Assembly (NCBI RefSeq): GCF_001281405.1
Contig: NZ_CP010401.1
Coordinates: 520,001-584,000, forward strand
Source of the DNA: Bartonella ancashensis
GTDB taxonomy: Bacteria > Pseudomonadota > Alphaproteobacteria > Rhizobiales > Rhizobiaceae
DNA: 64,000 bases
Direction of reading: 5' to 3'
Shown here: positions 22,070-32,567 of the stretch, one piece after another
Layout: every line of letters starts with the position of its first letter
Numbering within the stretch: the first letter of the stretch is position 1
Notes under the pieces: generated by a model
What the model was told of the DNA's origin: nothing
The model's input: only the letters and a program-made list of their open reading frames with translations
Database searches by the model: none
Program-made: the position numbers and the translations under genes

Positions 22070-22606
22070 TTATTTAGGCGCAATCACCATCATCATTTGG
22101 CGACCCTCAAGTTTAGGTTCAGATTCAATTTTAGCAATTCCTTCTGTATCTTCCTTGACTCGTTGAAGAAGTTTTACTCCAAGGTCTTGGTGTGCCATCT
22201 CACGACCGCGGAAACGCAAGGTAATTTTCACTTTGTTTCCATGATCAATAAAACGATGGATAGCCTTGAGCTTAACGTCATAGTCATGGATATCGACATT
22301 CGGTCGCATTTTAATTTCTTTAATTTCAATAATCTTTTGCTTTTTGCGCGTCTCAGCCGCTTTCTTTTGATTTTGATATTTTAGTTTACCAAGATCAACA
22401 ATCTTACACACAGGAGGTTCTGCATTCGGCACAATCTCAACAAGATCAAGTCCAGCATCAGTAGCCATAGCAAGTGCTTCCTGTATTGCAATGACACCCT
22501 GATTTTGTCCTTCATCATTAATCAATTGAACATAAGGGACTCTAATTTCCTGATTTGAACGTGGCCCATCCTTTTGATCGGGCGTCATTTTAAATGGTCG
22601 ACGAAT
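22070..22606 (-). CDS. infC: Translation initiation factor IF-3 (non-canonical ATT start)
   Basis: IF-3 binds the 30S subunit, keeps subunits apart and proofreads the initiator tRNA and start codon. From an in-frame ATG at 22588 the protein would be 172 aa. Six codons upstream an ATT (22604-22606) follows AAGGAG (22615-22620) by 8 bp and adds IRRPFK, which matches the usual N-terminus MRRPFK of rhizobial IF-3. I therefore take ATT as start (178 aa). Motifs: NDEGQNQGV, the linker rich in lysine ([15 protein letters not shown]), [17 protein letters not shown], and FRGREMAH. The rpmI-rplT partners lie elsewhere, near 50 kb, as is common in this class. Confidence 0.95.
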   Translation of the reverse strand: MRRPFKMTPDQKDGPRSNQEIRVPYVQLINDEGQNQGVIAIQEALAMATDAGLDLVEIVPNAEPPVCKIVDLGKLKYQNQKKAAETRKKQKIIEIKEIKMRPNVDIHDYDVKLKAIHRFIDHGNKVKITLRFRGREMAHQDLGVKLLQRVKEDTEGIAKIESEPKLEGRQMMMVIAPK

Positions 22607-22620
22607 GATTAATGCTCCTT
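22604..22620 (-). promoter_or_regulatory. infC ribosome-binding site and ATT start codon
   Basis: On the minus strand AAGGAG, eight bases, then ATT. The downstream ATG has no Shine-Dalgarno sequence (AGTCGACCATTTAAA-like context). An AUU start is known from E. coli infC, where IF-3 represses its own translation by discriminating against non-AUG codons; the same autoregulation is inferred here. Confidence 0.75.
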
Positions 22621-22758
22621 AATTTTAGTTTATCTGAATGAACCTAAATATACAATTACGTGTAGAAAAACAACAAGAATTAGTACCTCATCTATGGTTG
22701 TATTAGTAAATGTTTTGTGATCTATTGTTGACAGTATTCTTAATTGGAAGGAGACTAG

Positions 22759-23523
22759 ATGGATCAAGATGTTTTTTGCCAGTTTTTTTCGTTTAACGGT
22801 ATAACTCTTGCGGTGCGTCATAGAAAAGGTGCTTGTTCTCCTGGTTTAGTCGTGTTGCCTGGTTATCGTGCTAATATGCTGGGTGATAAGGCGACAGCCA
22901 TCGATTCTTTTGCGAAAAAAATAACTTATCTTGTTTGCGTTTTGATTATTCTGGCCATGGTGAATCGGGAGGAGATTTTTTTTCAAGGGACGATATCTCG
23001 TTGGGTGGAAGAAAGTTTAGCAGTGTTTGAAGCGTATTGTGAAGGACCTCAAATTTTAATTGGGTCTTCTATGGGTGGGTGGATTGCTATGAGACTTGCC
23101 ACGCTGCTCGCGCAGCAAGGTAAAGAGATTGCTGGTATAGTTTTGATTGCACCTGCGACCGATTTTACGGATGCTTTGATTAAACCAGTTTTAAAAGAAG
23201 TTGAATTGAAAGACTTAGAAGAAAAAGGTTATTGTGAAGTGCCTTTAAGCGAGCAATCAGAGCCACTGCCGTTTACAAAAATATTGCTCGAGGATGGAAA
23301 AAACAATAGCATCATGAATGGTTGTCTTGATGTTAAGTGTCCGATTCATATTTTACAAGGGATGGAGGATGAACCGGTTCCTTACCAACATTCAATGGAT
23401 TTGCTTGATCATCTTCCTTTAAATGATGTTACCTTGACACTCGTTCGTGATGCAGATCATAATTTTTCGCGTCCAAAGGATTTGGATTGTCTTGAAAGAG
23501 TAATAATGTCTCTAATTAATTGA
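22759..23523 (+). CDS. Alpha/beta hydrolase, with an out-of-frame internal segment
   Basis: Serine hydrolase-fold protein, 254 aa; substrate unknown. VVLPGYRANMLGDKA starts the core, GSSMGGW holds the nucleophile serine, and DADHNFSRP provides the catalytic histidine near the C-terminus. Between an A7 run at 22915-22921 and a T8 run at 22976-22983 the translation is KITYLVCVLII then LAMVNREEIFF, which fits no hydrolase. Adding one A and removing one T gives KNNLSCLRFDYSG then HGESGGDFF, the conserved strand and HG loop of the family. As given, the protein would lack that loop and probably not fold properly. The stop-free frame is kept because the two shifts cancel. The gene runs ahead of the YgjP-type metalloprotease gene by 48 bp. 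Confidence 0.8.
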   Translation: MDQDVFCQFFSFNGITLAVRHRKGACSPGLVVLPGYRANMLGDKATAIDSFAKKITYLVCVLIILAMVNREEIFFQGTISRWVEESLAVFEAYCEGPQILIGSSMGGWIAMRLATLLAQQGKEIAGIVLIAPATDFTDALIKPVLKEVELKDLEEKGYCEVPLSEQSEPLPFTKILLEDGKNNSIMNGCLDVKCPIHILQGMEDEPVPYQHSMDLLDHLPLNDVTLTLVRDADHNFSRPKDLDCLERVIMSLIN

Positions 23524-23571
23524 GATTATGTAAAGCTAAAGATAAAGTCTCTCTGTTGTGAGATATGATAT

Positions 23572-24300
23572 ATGGCTGTTTATGAGCAAAGTTTCATTTT
23601 CGCTGATTATGTTGTTCCCTTACGAGTGAAAGAGCATAGGCATGCTCGTCGTTTGACGTTACGCGTTGATGCAAATGGGGAAAAAATTGGTTTGACAGTG
23701 CCACCAACAATAAATCGCTGTGTTGTACAACGTTTTATAGAGACGCATCGTCCCTGGATTGAAGAGCGTCTTACTCATATATTTGAATCCTGTGAAAATT
23801 TTCATCTCAAGGAAGGTACGAGGATTCCGTTATTGGGTGTTTCTCATGTCATCAAGCATAGAGAGGGGCGAGGGATAGCTGAGATTGTTTTGGGAGATAT
23901 AGGACAAGAACCACAAATTGTTGTTTATGGCCAATTAGCACATTTACCAAGACGAGTGATGGATATTCTGAAAAAACAAGCTGAGATTGTGATAACGCCG
24001 CTAGTGGCACATTACGCACACAAGATAAAGCGTAAAGTTAAGTTAGTGCGTTATAGAGATACTAAGAGCCGCTGGGGATCATGTGCAGTTGGTGGTCATT
24101 TATCTTTTTCATGGCGCCTTGTTATGGCTCCAAAAGAGGTCATTGAGTATGTCGTTGCACATGAGGTTGCTCATCTTATTGAAATGAATCATGGAATAAA
24201 ATTTTGGGATTTGTGCAAACGACTTTGCCCTGAGTATAAAATTCACCAAGATTGGTTAAGGAAAAATGGTCATTTGTTACAGAAAATAAACTTTCGCTAA
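23572..24300 (+). CDS. YgjP-type zinc metalloprotease (M48-like, DUF45)
   Basis: 242 aa protein of the YgjP/WLM-like group of predicted metallopeptidases. The zinc site HEVAHLIEMNH (HExxH followed by a third histidine after five residues) is intact, preceded by the typical RYRDTKSRWGSCAVGGHLSFSWRLVMAP. In bacteria this family is widespread but its substrates are not known. It follows the alpha/beta hydrolase on the same strand and may share its transcript. Confidence 0.88.
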   Translation: MAVYEQSFIFADYVVPLRVKEHRHARRLTLRVDANGEKIGLTVPPTINRCVVQRFIETHRPWIEERLTHIFESCENFHLKEGTRIPLLGVSHVIKHREGRGIAEIVLGDIGQEPQIVVYGQLAHLPRRVMDILKKQAEIVITPLVAHYAHKIKRKVKLVRYRDTKSRWGSCAVGGHLSFSWRLVMAPKEVIEYVVAHEVAHLIEMNHGIKFWDLCKRLCPEYKIHQDWLRKNGHLLQKINFR

Positions 24301-24430
24301 CTTCAAATTACAGTACTGCGTTATGTTGTATATTTACTTATGAAAAATATTAGAATCTCAACATAAAATATTTTCTTTATCTTTTACCAGTATTGGCTTA
24401 GTATTGTCGAAGTATTTTCGCTAGATTGGG

Positions 24431-25612
24431 ATGGCACTTATGCTCACCCTTACAGATCCTGTCCAATTATTACAGGCACTTGTTCGTTGTCCTTCTGTTA
24501 CGCCTTGTGAAGCTGGTGCTTTGTCAGTTTTGGAACGGTGTGCAAAGCAGATGGGGTTTAGTGTTGAACGCCCTGTTTTTTTCGATAAAAATACAGATGA
24601 TGTTGAAAATTTCTATGCCAAAATAGGCCACAGTGGGCCGCATCTTATGTTTGCAGGCCATAGTGATGTAGTTTCACCTGGTAAATTAGAGAGTTGGACC
24701 TATCCTCCCTTTGAGGGTGTGATAACTCAGGGGAAGTTATATGGGCGGGGCGCTGTTGATATGAAAGGTGGAATTGCTTGTTTTATAGCAGCATTGGCTC
24801 GGGTATTTGAAGAAAAAGCTATAAGAGGGAGCATAAGTCTTCTGATTACAGGTGATGAAGAAGGTCCTGCTATTAATGGTACAATAAAACTTTTGAAATG
24901 GGCAGCGCAAAAAGGTGAAAAATGGGATGCAGCTATTGTTGGTGAGCCGACAAGTATAAAGGTTGCAGGTGATGTGGTAAAAATTGGCCGCCGGGGATCG
25001 ATTTCTGGAGTTATTACAATTAAAGGGCAGCAGGGGCATGTTGCATTTCCTGAGCGAGCAGCGAATCCATTGCCTTTGGCAAATAAACTTATTCAAGCCT
25101 TAACGCAGACAGCTTTAGATCAAGGAACAAAAAATTTTCAAGCAAGTAATTTAGAACTAACAACTATCGATACAGGAAATTCCTCTGTTAATATTATTCC
25201 AGAACAAGCAATTATTCGTTTTAATATTCGTTATAACGATCTCTGGACAAAAGAAAGCCTTACTGAAGAAATAGAAAGGCGTCTTTCTTCAGTACAATTG
25301 AAAGGTGATATAGGTCAATTACCTTGTTATTATCTCGAATGGATACCAAATCTAGGAGATGTTTTTTTAACTAATAATGATCAATTGATTAAAATGATAT
25401 CAAATACTATTGAAAGTGTGACAGGGAATAAGCCTGAATATTCAACTTCAGGCGGTACTTCGGATGCGCGGTTTATTAAGGACTATTGTCCAGTTGTTGA
25501 GCTTGGTTTACCAGGACACACCATGCATATGGTAGATGAGTATGTTACTCTTGATGCCATAGAAAATCTTACGGCTATTTATGAGCGTTTCATCATTGAT
25601 TTTTTTGCGTAG
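24431..25612 (+). CDS. dapE: Succinyl-diaminopimelate desuccinylase
   Basis: Zinc enzyme that hydrolyses N-succinyl-LL-diaminopimelate to LL-diaminopimelate and succinate in lysine and peptidoglycan precursor synthesis. 393 aa M20-family protein. Metal ligands and catalytic residues are visible in [34 protein letters not shown] and the C-terminal [14 protein letters not shown]. The dimerisation domain includes [14 protein letters not shown]. It is unlinked from dapD, which lies 17 kb away on the other strand; in several relatives the two are neighbours. Start at ATG 24431. Confidence 0.95.
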   Translation: MALMLTLTDPVQLLQALVRCPSVTPCEAGALSVLERCAKQMGFSVERPVFFDKNTDDVENFYAKIGHSGPHLMFAGHSDVVSPGKLESWTYPPFEGVITQGKLYGRGAVDMKGGIACFIAALARVFEEKAIRGSISLLITGDEEGPAINGTIKLLKWAAQKGEKWDAAIVGEPTSIKVAGDVVKIGRRGSISGVITIKGQQGHVAFPERAANPLPLANKLIQALTQTALDQGTKNFQASNLELTTIDTGNSSVNIIPEQAIIRFNIRYNDLWTKESLTEEIERRLSSVQLKGDIGQLPCYYLEWIPNLGDVFLTNNDQLIKMISNTIESVTGNKPEYSTSGGTSDARFIKDYCPVVELGLPGHTMHMVDEYVTLDAIENLTAIYERFIIDFFA

Positions 25613-25656
25613 GCAATGCTTATGAGTGTTATGAGGGGGAAGAGGTTTCAGAAACT

Positions 25657-26844
25657 TTAATATGTTAGTTGATTAACGATATAATTGAGAAAGATGCGCC
25701 CTGTACTTGTTACTTTTAAGCGCTGATTATTGGTAATTTCTACTAACCCTTGTTGTTGTAAATCAGTGAGTTTTAGTGGTGATAGGCTTTTCGAGCGTAA
25801 GGTATTGTAACGTGTAAGATCAAGTCCTTCTGAGAGTCGCAAACCCATGAGCAGCATTTCATCGGCCTGTTGTTCTTTTGTTAATTCCTCTGTCTCAATG
25901 CAACCATGACCTGTAGTTTCTACGAGCTTGAGCCAGCGTTCAGGATTTCTCTCATTCATTGTGACATGACGTGTTTCATTTAAAAGAATTTCAGATAAGG
26001 AATGATAATCCTTGGATGAATGTATTATGAAGCGTCCATGTGCCCCTGGACCAAATCCTGCATATTCATGATAGCGCCAATAAAGCAGATTATGGCATGA
26101 TTCTGCGCCAGGAATCGCATGATTTGAAATTTCATAAGCTGGAAGATTATGTTTAGTAGTTATTTCTTGAGTAAGATTATAAAGATTTGCTGCCAATTCT
26201 GGTGTAGGGAGAATCAATTTTCCTGCAGCATGGAGTCGTTTAAAAAGGGTGCCATTTTCAATAGTGAGTTGATATAGGGAGAGATGGTCTGCTGCTAAAT
26301 CAATGGCTTGAGAGAGTTCATTTTTCCATCGTTTGAGTGTTTGTTTTGGACGGGCATAAATCAAATCAAAAGAAATACGTGGGAAAATTTTACGTGCTAA
26401 AGTAATCGCGTGGAGAGCTTGTTTAACATCATGAAGACGGCCAAGTTGTTTTAAATCTTCATCATTGAGTGCTTGTATACCTAAAGACAAACGATTGACA
26501 CCTGCTGTGCGGTAACCATAGAAGCGATCCGCTTCCACGCTGGAGGGATTTGCTTCTAATGTGATTTCAGTTTGATCATCAACGGTCCAATTTTTTGCGA
26601 CAGCTTGTAATAAGGCACTTACGGTGTGAGGTGTCATAAGAGAAGGGGTTCCACCACCAAAAAAAATACTCGTAATATAGCGTTGTCCTATTGCATTATA
26701 CTGAGTTGCCATTTCGCGTTCAAAAGCAGTTATGAAACGTTGTTGATCGACATTATTTATGCGAACATGTGAATTAAAATCACAGTAAGGACATTTAGCT
26801 GCACAAAAGGGCCAGTGAATGTAAATGCCAAATGGTTTAGTCAT
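25657..26844 (-). CDS. hemW: HemW, radical SAM heme chaperone (coproporphyrinogen III oxidase-like)
   Basis: 395 aa radical SAM protein with the cluster motif CAAKCPYC close to the N-terminus ([17 protein letters not shown]), [17 protein letters not shown] and the family marker [14 protein letters not shown]. HemW proteins lack the fourth cysteine of HemN and deliver heme to respiratory enzymes rather than oxidise coproporphyrinogen. The C-terminal HemN domain is present ([10 protein letters not shown]). Its start overlaps the rdgB stop by 4 bp (ATGA), so the two are translationally coupled. Confidence 0.93.
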   Translation of the reverse strand: MTKPFGIYIHWPFCAAKCPYCDFNSHVRINNVDQQRFITAFEREMATQYNAIGQRYITSIFFGGGTPSLMTPHTVSALLQAVAKNWTVDDQTEITLEANPSSVEADRFYGYRTAGVNRLSLGIQALNDEDLKQLGRLHDVKQALHAITLARKIFPRISFDLIYARPKQTLKRWKNELSQAIDLAADHLSLYQLTIENGTLFKRLHAAGKLILPTPELAANLYNLTQEITTKHNLPAYEISNHAIPGAESCHNLLYWRYHEYAGFGPGAHGRFIIHSSKDYHSLSEILLNETRHVTMNERNPERWLKLVETTGHGCIETEELTKEQQADEMLLMGLRLSEGLDLTRYNTLRSKSLSPLKLTDLQQQGLVEITNNQRLKVTSTGRIFLNYIVNQLTY

Positions 26845-27494
26845 TTGCTCACCAGAATGTTGTCTGCAAAAAGTTTGAAAGCGCGTGAACGGTGAGAGAG
26901 AGGAGTTTCATTTTCATTATTGAACTTCCAGCCGTGTTTTTGTTTTGCAGACATTTCTCCGAAGCTTTTTTCATGTCCATCTGGTAAAAAAATGGGGTCA
27001 AAACCAAAACCTTTATCTCCACGAGGTGGCCAAATGAACGTTCCCTCAACACATCCACGAAAATAATCTGCATAACCATCAGGCCATGCGATACAGATAA
27101 CGGATATAAAGCGGCATCTTCGATGACTTTTTTTTAAGGCTCCAACTTTTTGGAGTTCATTTTCTATTTTTTGCATGGCTTTTAAAAAATCACGCGTACC
27201 ATCAGGTTGAAGTGCCCAATCAGCTGTATAAACTCCTGGAGCTCCATTTAAGGCATCAATTTCCATGCCAGAATCATCTGCTAAAGCAGGAAGGCCTGTA
27301 ATTTTTGAAGCTGCAAAGGCTTTGATGTATGCGTTTTCTTCAAATGTTGTGCCAGTTTCTTCGGGTTCATGAAGATTAAGTTCTGCAGCTGACTGTATCG
27401 TAAAATCAAAAGGGGCAATCAATTCAGAAATTTCACGTAATTTTCCGGTATTGTGTGTGGCAATAACGAGTTTTTTATCAGGTATGCATCTCAT
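26841..27494 (-). CDS. rdgB: RdgB/HAM1 non-canonical purine NTP pyrophosphatase
   Basis: Hydrolyses dITP, ITP and XTP to the monophosphates, keeping deaminated purines out of nucleic acids. 217 aa with the signature [30 protein letters not shown], the catalytic [18 protein letters not shown], and [13 protein letters not shown] ribosome-binding site AGGAAGA lies ahead of the ATG. In most Rhizobiales rph lies between rdgB and hrcA; here the gap to hrcA holds no gene. Confidence 0.95.
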   Translation of the reverse strand: MRCIPDKKLVIATHNTGKLREISELIAPFDFTIQSAAELNLHEPEETGTTFEENAYIKAFAASKITGLPALADDSGMEIDALNGAPGVYTADWALQPDGTRDFLKAMQKIENELQKVGALKKSHRRCRFISVICIAWPDGYADYFRGCVEGTFIWPPRGDKGFGFDPIFLPDGHEKSFGEMSAKQKHGWKFNNENETPLSHRSRAFKLFADNILVSK

Positions 27495-28034
27495 ATCTAT
27501 TCTTCCTAAAAACGAGAATTAATTTTTAATAAAATTTTTATCGTGGCATGATGATAAGCTAAGAAATATCAATATTAACAAAAGAACAAGAACGGTATCA
27601 CCAAAAATTCTTTTTAACATTCACAAAAATTTTCTAGACCGTTATAATATTATTGACGATGGTTTTTAAATTATCCTTATACGTTAATGGTGTATTCTGT
27701 ACGAATCGTGAACATTAAAAATATTGAAGTATGTTATTGAGAGATGTGCTCTTCTGTATTTTCAGCTAGTCTAGGTTATTGTAAATATGAATATTACGGG
27801 ACTCTATAAAATTAAGATATCTCTGTAAATTTGCTCATTAAAGTATTTATAGAAGGATGTTTAAGTTTTATGAGAGAGTAAAGATCGGAAAATACATTAA
27901 GAGTTTTTTGGTAGAAAGAATATCTTTTGAGGTAAATTACACAATATGTTGATAGAATGAATAAAAGTAGTTTGGTCAAGTTTTGATGGAGCTTGTATTT
28001 TTTATTAAGAAAAAAATATTATTAAAGTGGTAAT
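27495..28034. other. Divergent intergenic region rdgB/hrcA; expected rph absent
   Basis: 540 bp, strongly AT-rich. I translated both strands by eye and found no RNase PH fragment, tRNA or CIRCE element (TTAGCACTC-type repeat). It must contain the promoters of rdgB-hemW and of hrcA. Confidence 0.55.
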
Positions 28035-29114
28035 ATGAAGGTGACAAAACAGATCTCTATTGCAGATGGATTGAAGGGGCTTGATGAGCGTTCACGCGAT
28101 ATTTTTCGCCACATTGTTGAAGCTTATCTCAGTGATGGTGAACCAGTGGGATCACGCAATCTTTCGCGTCTTTTACAGCAAACACTATCACCTGCAACGA
28201 TCCGCAACGTTATGAGTGATCTTGAGCATCTTGGTTTAATTTATGCACCACATGTTTCTGCGGGACGTATGCCAACACAACCAGGGTTACGATTTTTTAT
28301 AGATGCTTTTATGGAAGTGGGTTGTTTACCACCAGAAGAGCGTGAAAATATTGAAGCTCAAATAAAAGAAGCCGATCATACACAATCCGCTGAACATTTT
28401 TTGGTTCAAGCTAGCCAAATCCTTTCAGATCTTTCACGCGGAGCTGGGTTAGTTTTAGCAATGAAACATGAGGGTACGTTAAAGCACATCGAATTTGTGC
28501 GCCTTGACAACCAAAATGCTCTCGCAATTTTAGTAACGCAAAGTGGTGAAATTGAGAACCGGATTGTTCATTTGCCAGAAGGTGTGACACATTCGCAAGT
28601 AGTGGAAGCAACAAATTTTCTTAATGCTCATATTCAGGGGCGCACACTCAGAGAAGCTAAGATAGAGATTGAGCATCTATGTGCAGAAACACGAGATGCA
28701 CTTGATCAATTATCCCATCGTCTTGTTAAAATGGGTCTAGCCCTTTGGGGGGGAGAAGATGAAGATCGTAAGATGCATTTTATTGTTCGTGGACGGAGCA
28801 ATTTGTTAGAAGATGTGAAGGCGGAAGAAGATTTAGAGCGTTTGAGGTGTTTGTTTGACGATCTTGAAACGCGTGAGAGTATGGCACAATTGCTTAGTTT
28901 AGCTGATGAAGGTTTAGGCGTTCGCATTTTTATAGGTTCAGAGAATAAATTATTTTCACTTTCTGGTTCTTCTTTAGTGGTAGCGCCTTATTGTGATACG
29001 CAGCAAAAAGTGGTTGGTGCTTTAGGTGTCATTGGACCAACACGGCTTAATTATGCAAGAATTGTACCTATGGTTGATTACACAGCTCAGCTTATGTCTC
29101 AGCTGTTGCGTTGA
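28035..29114 (+). CDS. hrcA: Heat-inducible transcription repressor HrcA
   Basis: Winged-helix repressor that binds CIRCE operators and senses free GroEL. 359 aa with the N-terminal DNA-binding block (GSRNLSRLLQQTLSPATIRNVMSDLEHLGL, then APHVSAGRMPTQPGLRFFID) and the C-terminal HrcA domain ending VMVD-like: ARIVPMVDYTAQLMSQLL. No CIRCE sequence is visible anywhere in this window, so its targets (classically groESL) must be elsewhere. grpE follows on the same strand after 115 bp. Confidence 0.96.
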   Translation: MKVTKQISIADGLKGLDERSRDIFRHIVEAYLSDGEPVGSRNLSRLLQQTLSPATIRNVMSDLEHLGLIYAPHVSAGRMPTQPGLRFFIDAFMEVGCLPPEERENIEAQIKEADHTQSAEHFLVQASQILSDLSRGAGLVLAMKHEGTLKHIEFVRLDNQNALAILVTQSGEIENRIVHLPEGVTHSQVVEATNFLNAHIQGRTLREAKIEIEHLCAETRDALDQLSHRLVKMGLALWGGEDEDRKMHFIVRGRSNLLEDVKAEEDLERLRCLFDDLETRESMAQLLSLADEGLGVRIFIGSENKLFSLSGSSLVVAPYCDTQQKVVGALGVIGPTRLNYARIVPMVDYTAQLMSQLLR

Positions 29115-29165
29115 TGTATCTTAGGTGTTTTTGGATGTTCATTGTGCTAGGATGAAAAAATTCCT

Positions 29166-29194
29166 CTTGATTTTTGGGTATAAAATTTCGATAT
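29166..29194 (+). promoter_or_regulatory. Possible heat-shock (RpoH-type) promoter of grpE
   Basis: CTTGAT (29166-29171), 17-bp spacer, CGATAT (29189-29194), 35 bp ahead of the grpE ATG. This resembles the alphaproteobacterial RpoH pattern (CTTG near -35 and a C-rich/TAT -10). Judged by eye only. Confidence 0.4.
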
Positions 29195-29229
29195 CGGGGG
29201 TAGCAAATCTTATGAAGGGATAGAATTTT

Positions 29230-29871
29230 ATGTTTGACGAAAAAAGCAAATTTACGGATGTTTCATGTGAAAACCAAGAAAATTCTGATACTCTCGAGCA
29301 AGCTGTGGGTGATGATGTAGAAGCACATAAGGAAGAAGTTTGCACGGGTGTTGAAGAAGAAAAAAGTGAATCTATAGATCCTTTAACTGCTCTGCAGGAC
29401 GAGAATAGGAAACTGAAGGATCAAATTTTGCGTTTTGCCGCGGATATGGAAAATCTTCGCCGTCGTACGATGCGTGATGTTGCCGACGCAAAGGCCTATT
29501 CAATTGCCAGTTTTGCTCGTGATATGTTATCTGTTTCTGATAACCTTAATCGAGCTTTAGAAGCTATTCCAGAGGGCGCACGTGAAAATGACGCTGGTTT
29601 AAAGGCATTGGCTGAAGGTGTTGAAATGACTGAGCGTGCCATGATGTCAGCTTTAGAACGTCATGGGGTGAAAAAAATATGTCCAGAGGGACAAAAATTT
29701 GATCCTAATTTTCACCAAGCAATGTTTGAGATTGCCAATTCTGATGTTCCAGATAACACGATACAACAGGTTGTTCAGGCAGGTTATACTATAGGGGATC
29801 GTGTTTTGCGTCCTGCAATGGTTGGTGTTGCGAAAGGAGGAGCGCGGGAGGCTTCTACTGAAAGTAATTAG
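29230..29871 (+). CDS. grpE: GrpE nucleotide exchange factor
   Basis: Exchanges ADP for ATP on DnaK and acts as a thermosensor. 213 aa. An acidic N-terminal region (residues 1-50) leads into a long coiled coil ([26 protein letters not shown]) and the C-terminal beta domain with [22 protein letters not shown] and [29 protein letters not shown] precedes the ATG by 8 bp. It lies 4.5 kb upstream of its partners dnaK and dnaJ. Confidence 0.96.
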   Translation: MFDEKSKFTDVSCENQENSDTLEQAVGDDVEAHKEEVCTGVEEEKSESIDPLTALQDENRKLKDQILRFAADMENLRRRTMRDVADAKAYSIASFARDMLSVSDNLNRALEAIPEGARENDAGLKALAEGVEMTERAMMSALERHGVKKICPEGQKFDPNFHQAMFEIANSDVPDNTIQQVVQAGYTIGDRVLRPAMVGVAKGGAREASTESN

Positions 29872-30029
29872 GCATAGATTGTCTTCAAATTATCTTGTGT
29901 ACGACACTGTCTTTTTTTTAGTTAGAAAAGATCTTGAAGAAGATGATGCTCGTGGAGCATTGAAGTCGTTTTAGAGGTGGCGAAAAATAGATTTTGTAGG
30001 TACTGTATATATTCATTGGAATGAAGGTG

Positions 30030-31805
30030 CTATTTTATAAGAGGTAACATAATAATAAAGCGTGCGCCAGTTCTGCCATTTTCAAGGGTGGAGTCAGTGA
30101 TATTTTCAGCTGTGAGGGTTCCGTTGTGAGCTTCAATAATTTGTCTGCTGATAAAAAGACCCAATCCAGAGTTTTGTCCAAATGTATCTTCGTGCGGCCT
30201 GTCTGTGTAAAAGCGTTCAAAGATATGGTCAATACTCTCTAAACGAATGCCAGGGCCATTATCTTCAACGGTTAAGATGAGTGTTGAGTCTCTATTTTGC
30301 ATAGTAACGCAAATCTTTCCATCGTTTTGAGGAACAAAAGAGCGTGCGTTTGCAAGGAGGTTAGAAATGACCTGCCCCAGTCGGAGTTCATGTCCTAAAA
30401 CAAGATAACGTTTACTATAGGTATTGGGAATGATATCCAAGCTAACATCTATTGTTTGCTGATTGCGGTACACTTCACATACAGCACGAATGAGGTTCTC
30501 TAAGAATATTTCCATGTCAACAATTTGTGCGGTTTCACGGGCAAGCTCTGCATCAAGACGTGAAGCGTCAGAAATATCGGTAATTAAACGGTCAAGGCGA
30601 CGTACGTCATGTTGAATAATTTCACATAATTTTTTTTGTGCTGCTTCATTTTTGGTGAGTGGCAATGTTTCAACAGCACTACGTAGTGAAGTAAGCGGAT
30701 TTTTTAGTTCATGGCTTACATCCGCGGCAAAGCGTTCAATAGCTTCAATACGTGTATAGAGAGCGTTCGTCATATCACGTATAGATGTTGAAAGGTGACC
30801 AATTTCATCTTCTCGGTCTGAAAAATCTGGAATCTCCACACGTTTATTTTTTCCATGACGCACACGGTTGGCATAGATAGACAATCTACTTAGCGGATAA
30901 GCAATAGTATGGGCCAAAAGTAAAGAGAGTAATAAAAGTACACTGCCGACAATTGCAAAGACTTTGAAAATAACAAGTCTTTGTCCCTTCACTATGTTAT
31001 CAATATCCGAACTGACAGTTGAAAGAAGAAGAGCTCCCACTACGGCACGATAACGTTGAACAGGAACAGCAACTGAAACAATTAATTGACCTTGTTTATT
31101 ACGTCGCTTAGCTGTTGCAGAAGAACCGTGCAATGCCTTATAAATTTCTGGATGGATGTCTTCATAACCTTTTGCATATTCCTTATCAAGGGTAAGGCCA
31201 CCACCGTGCAGTGTATTTGAAAACCACGAATATAATCGATTCCATAACAGGTGTTTTTTAGTTTCTAGAGGTGGTAAATCGTAGCTAAAAACCTCACCTC
31301 CAGAGTAGAGAACACGTGAATCGAGGAGCAGAGTAGCATCACGATCATAAATTCGTGCTCTTGTTGCTTTAGGTGTGATGATTCGACGTAAAAGTGGTGC
31401 AACCAACTCAGAATTAATAGGAAAATCCCAGGTATCAGTTGATTGAGGCGCTGGCGTAATGCTTTCTCCAGCTTTTAATTCCAGAAGTTTTTGAGGATCA
31501 ATTAGAGCAGGATTTGTATCTACTGTTGCGGAGTCGGCAATAGCTTCAGCAATAATTTTTCCCTGAGTGCGCAAACTTTCAATTTTTGTTTCAATTAAAC
31601 CATCACGAAATTGGTTTAGATAAAGAATACTTGTAACCAAAACACAAAGAGCAGCCAGATTTAAAATGACAATACGACGTGTCAAGCTAGAAAAAAACAG
31701 CTGTCTGAAAAGACGTTTCATCCGAGAATACCAATAGGTTAGCACGGAAAACCATGCTGGGTGAATATCATTTGGTAATCTTTTGAGTTGAATATCTCTT
31801 GTCAT
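30030..31805 (-). CDS. batS: BatS/BvrS/ChvG-type sensor histidine kinase
   Basis: Membrane sensor kinase, 591 aa. A TM helix near residues 43-62 and a second near 275-300 flank a periplasmic domain of about 210 aa. HAMP follows, then the phosphoacceptor H365 in FAADVSHELKNPLTSLR, the N box (GQVISNLLANA), DNGPGI and GLGLFISRQIIEAH. The periplasmic part contains GGGLTLDKEYAKGYEDIHPEIY, which I know from the ChvG/BvrS group. In Bartonella, Brucella and rhizobia this pair responds to host-like pH and controls envelope and virulence genes. Starts 39 bp behind the regulator gene. The hprK/ptsH genes often found next to chvG are not present; grpE is convergent. Confidence 0.93.
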   Translation of the reverse strand: MTRDIQLKRLPNDIHPAWFSVLTYWYSRMKRLFRQLFFSSLTRRIVILNLAALCVLVTSILYLNQFRDGLIETKIESLRTQGKIIAEAIADSATVDTNPALIDPQKLLELKAGESITPAPQSTDTWDFPINSELVAPLLRRIITPKATRARIYDRDATLLLDSRVLYSGGEVFSYDLPPLETKKHLLWNRLYSWFSNTLHGGGLTLDKEYAKGYEDIHPEIYKALHGSSATAKRRNKQGQLIVSVAVPVQRYRAVVGALLLSTVSSDIDNIVKGQRLVIFKVFAIVGSVLLLLSLLLAHTIAYPLSRLSIYANRVRHGKNKRVEIPDFSDREDEIGHLSTSIRDMTNALYTRIEAIERFAADVSHELKNPLTSLRSAVETLPLTKNEAAQKKLCEIIQHDVRRLDRLITDISDASRLDAELARETAQIVDMEIFLENLIRAVCEVYRNQQTIDVSLDIIPNTYSKRYLVLGHELRLGQVISNLLANARSFVPQNDGKICVTMQNRDSTLILTVEDNGPGIRLESIDHIFERFYTDRPHEDTFGQNSGLGLFISRQIIEAHNGTLTAENITDSTLENGRTGARFIIMLPLIK

Positions 31806-31844
31806 CGATTCTGTTATTGTTTAACCTGTTGCAGCACGATAGCC

Positions 31845-32567
31845 TTATGCTTCATGGAAACGATAGCCAACACCATACAGTGTTTCGATCATTGCAAAAT
31901 TATCATCCACTTGTTTAAATTTTTTACGCAACCGTTTGATGTGACTGTCAATGGTTCGATCATCTACATAGATTTGATCATTGTAGGCAGCATCCATCAA
32001 AGCATCGCGGCTCTTAACCACTCCGGGTCTTTGTGCTAGAGTCTGAAGAATTAAAAATTCTGTAACTGTCAAAACAACAGGCTTATCTTTCCATGTACAA
32101 GTATGGCGTTCCTGATCCATCACAAGATCTCCATGCTTGAAAGAGGAAGCAGGTAATGTTCCTGCCGAGATTGGTTGGTTTCGCGCATTTGAACGGCGCA
32201 GAATAGCCTTGACTCTTTCGATGAGAAGGCGTTGAGAAAAGGGTTTTGTAATAAAATCATCTGCTCCCATCTTAAGTCCGAAAAGCTCATCAATCTCATC
32301 GTCTTTGGAGGTAAGAAAGATGACAGGGATGTCAGATTTTTGACGAAGTCGACGCAAGAGCTCCATACCATCCATCCGAGGCATTTTAATATCAAAAATG
32401 GCTAGATGTGGGGGATGCATTGTCAGACCTTTAAGTGCAGAAGCTCCATCCGTATAGCTTTCAACACGATAGCCTTCTGTTTCGAGTGCAAAAGATAAAG
32501 ATGTCAAAATGTTGCGATCATCGTCAACAAGTACGATTGTTTGGGTGATCGGTTGAGTATTTTTCAT
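31845..32567 (-). CDS. batR: BatR/BvrR/ChvI-type response regulator (OmpR family)
   Basis: 240 aa two-domain regulator. Receiver: acidic pocket VLVDDD, phosphoacceptor D59 in [14 protein letters not shown] switch residues in FLTSKDDE and [11 protein letters not shown]-terminal OmpR-type winged helix: [33 protein letters not shown] and YGVGYRF. First gene of the batR-batS unit. In related genera the gene divergent to it is pckA; here that side is empty. Confidence 0.95.
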   Translation of the reverse strand: MKNTQPITQTIVLVDDDRNILTSLSFALETEGYRVESYTDGASALKGLTMHPPHLAIFDIKMPRMDGMELLRRLRQKSDIPVIFLTSKDDEIDELFGLKMGADDFITKPFSQRLLIERVKAILRRSNARNQPISAGTLPASSFKHGDLVMDQERHTCTWKDKPVVLTVTEFLILQTLAQRPGVVKSRDALMDAAYNDQIYVDDRTIDSHIKRLRKKFKQVDDNFAMIETLYGVGYRFHEA

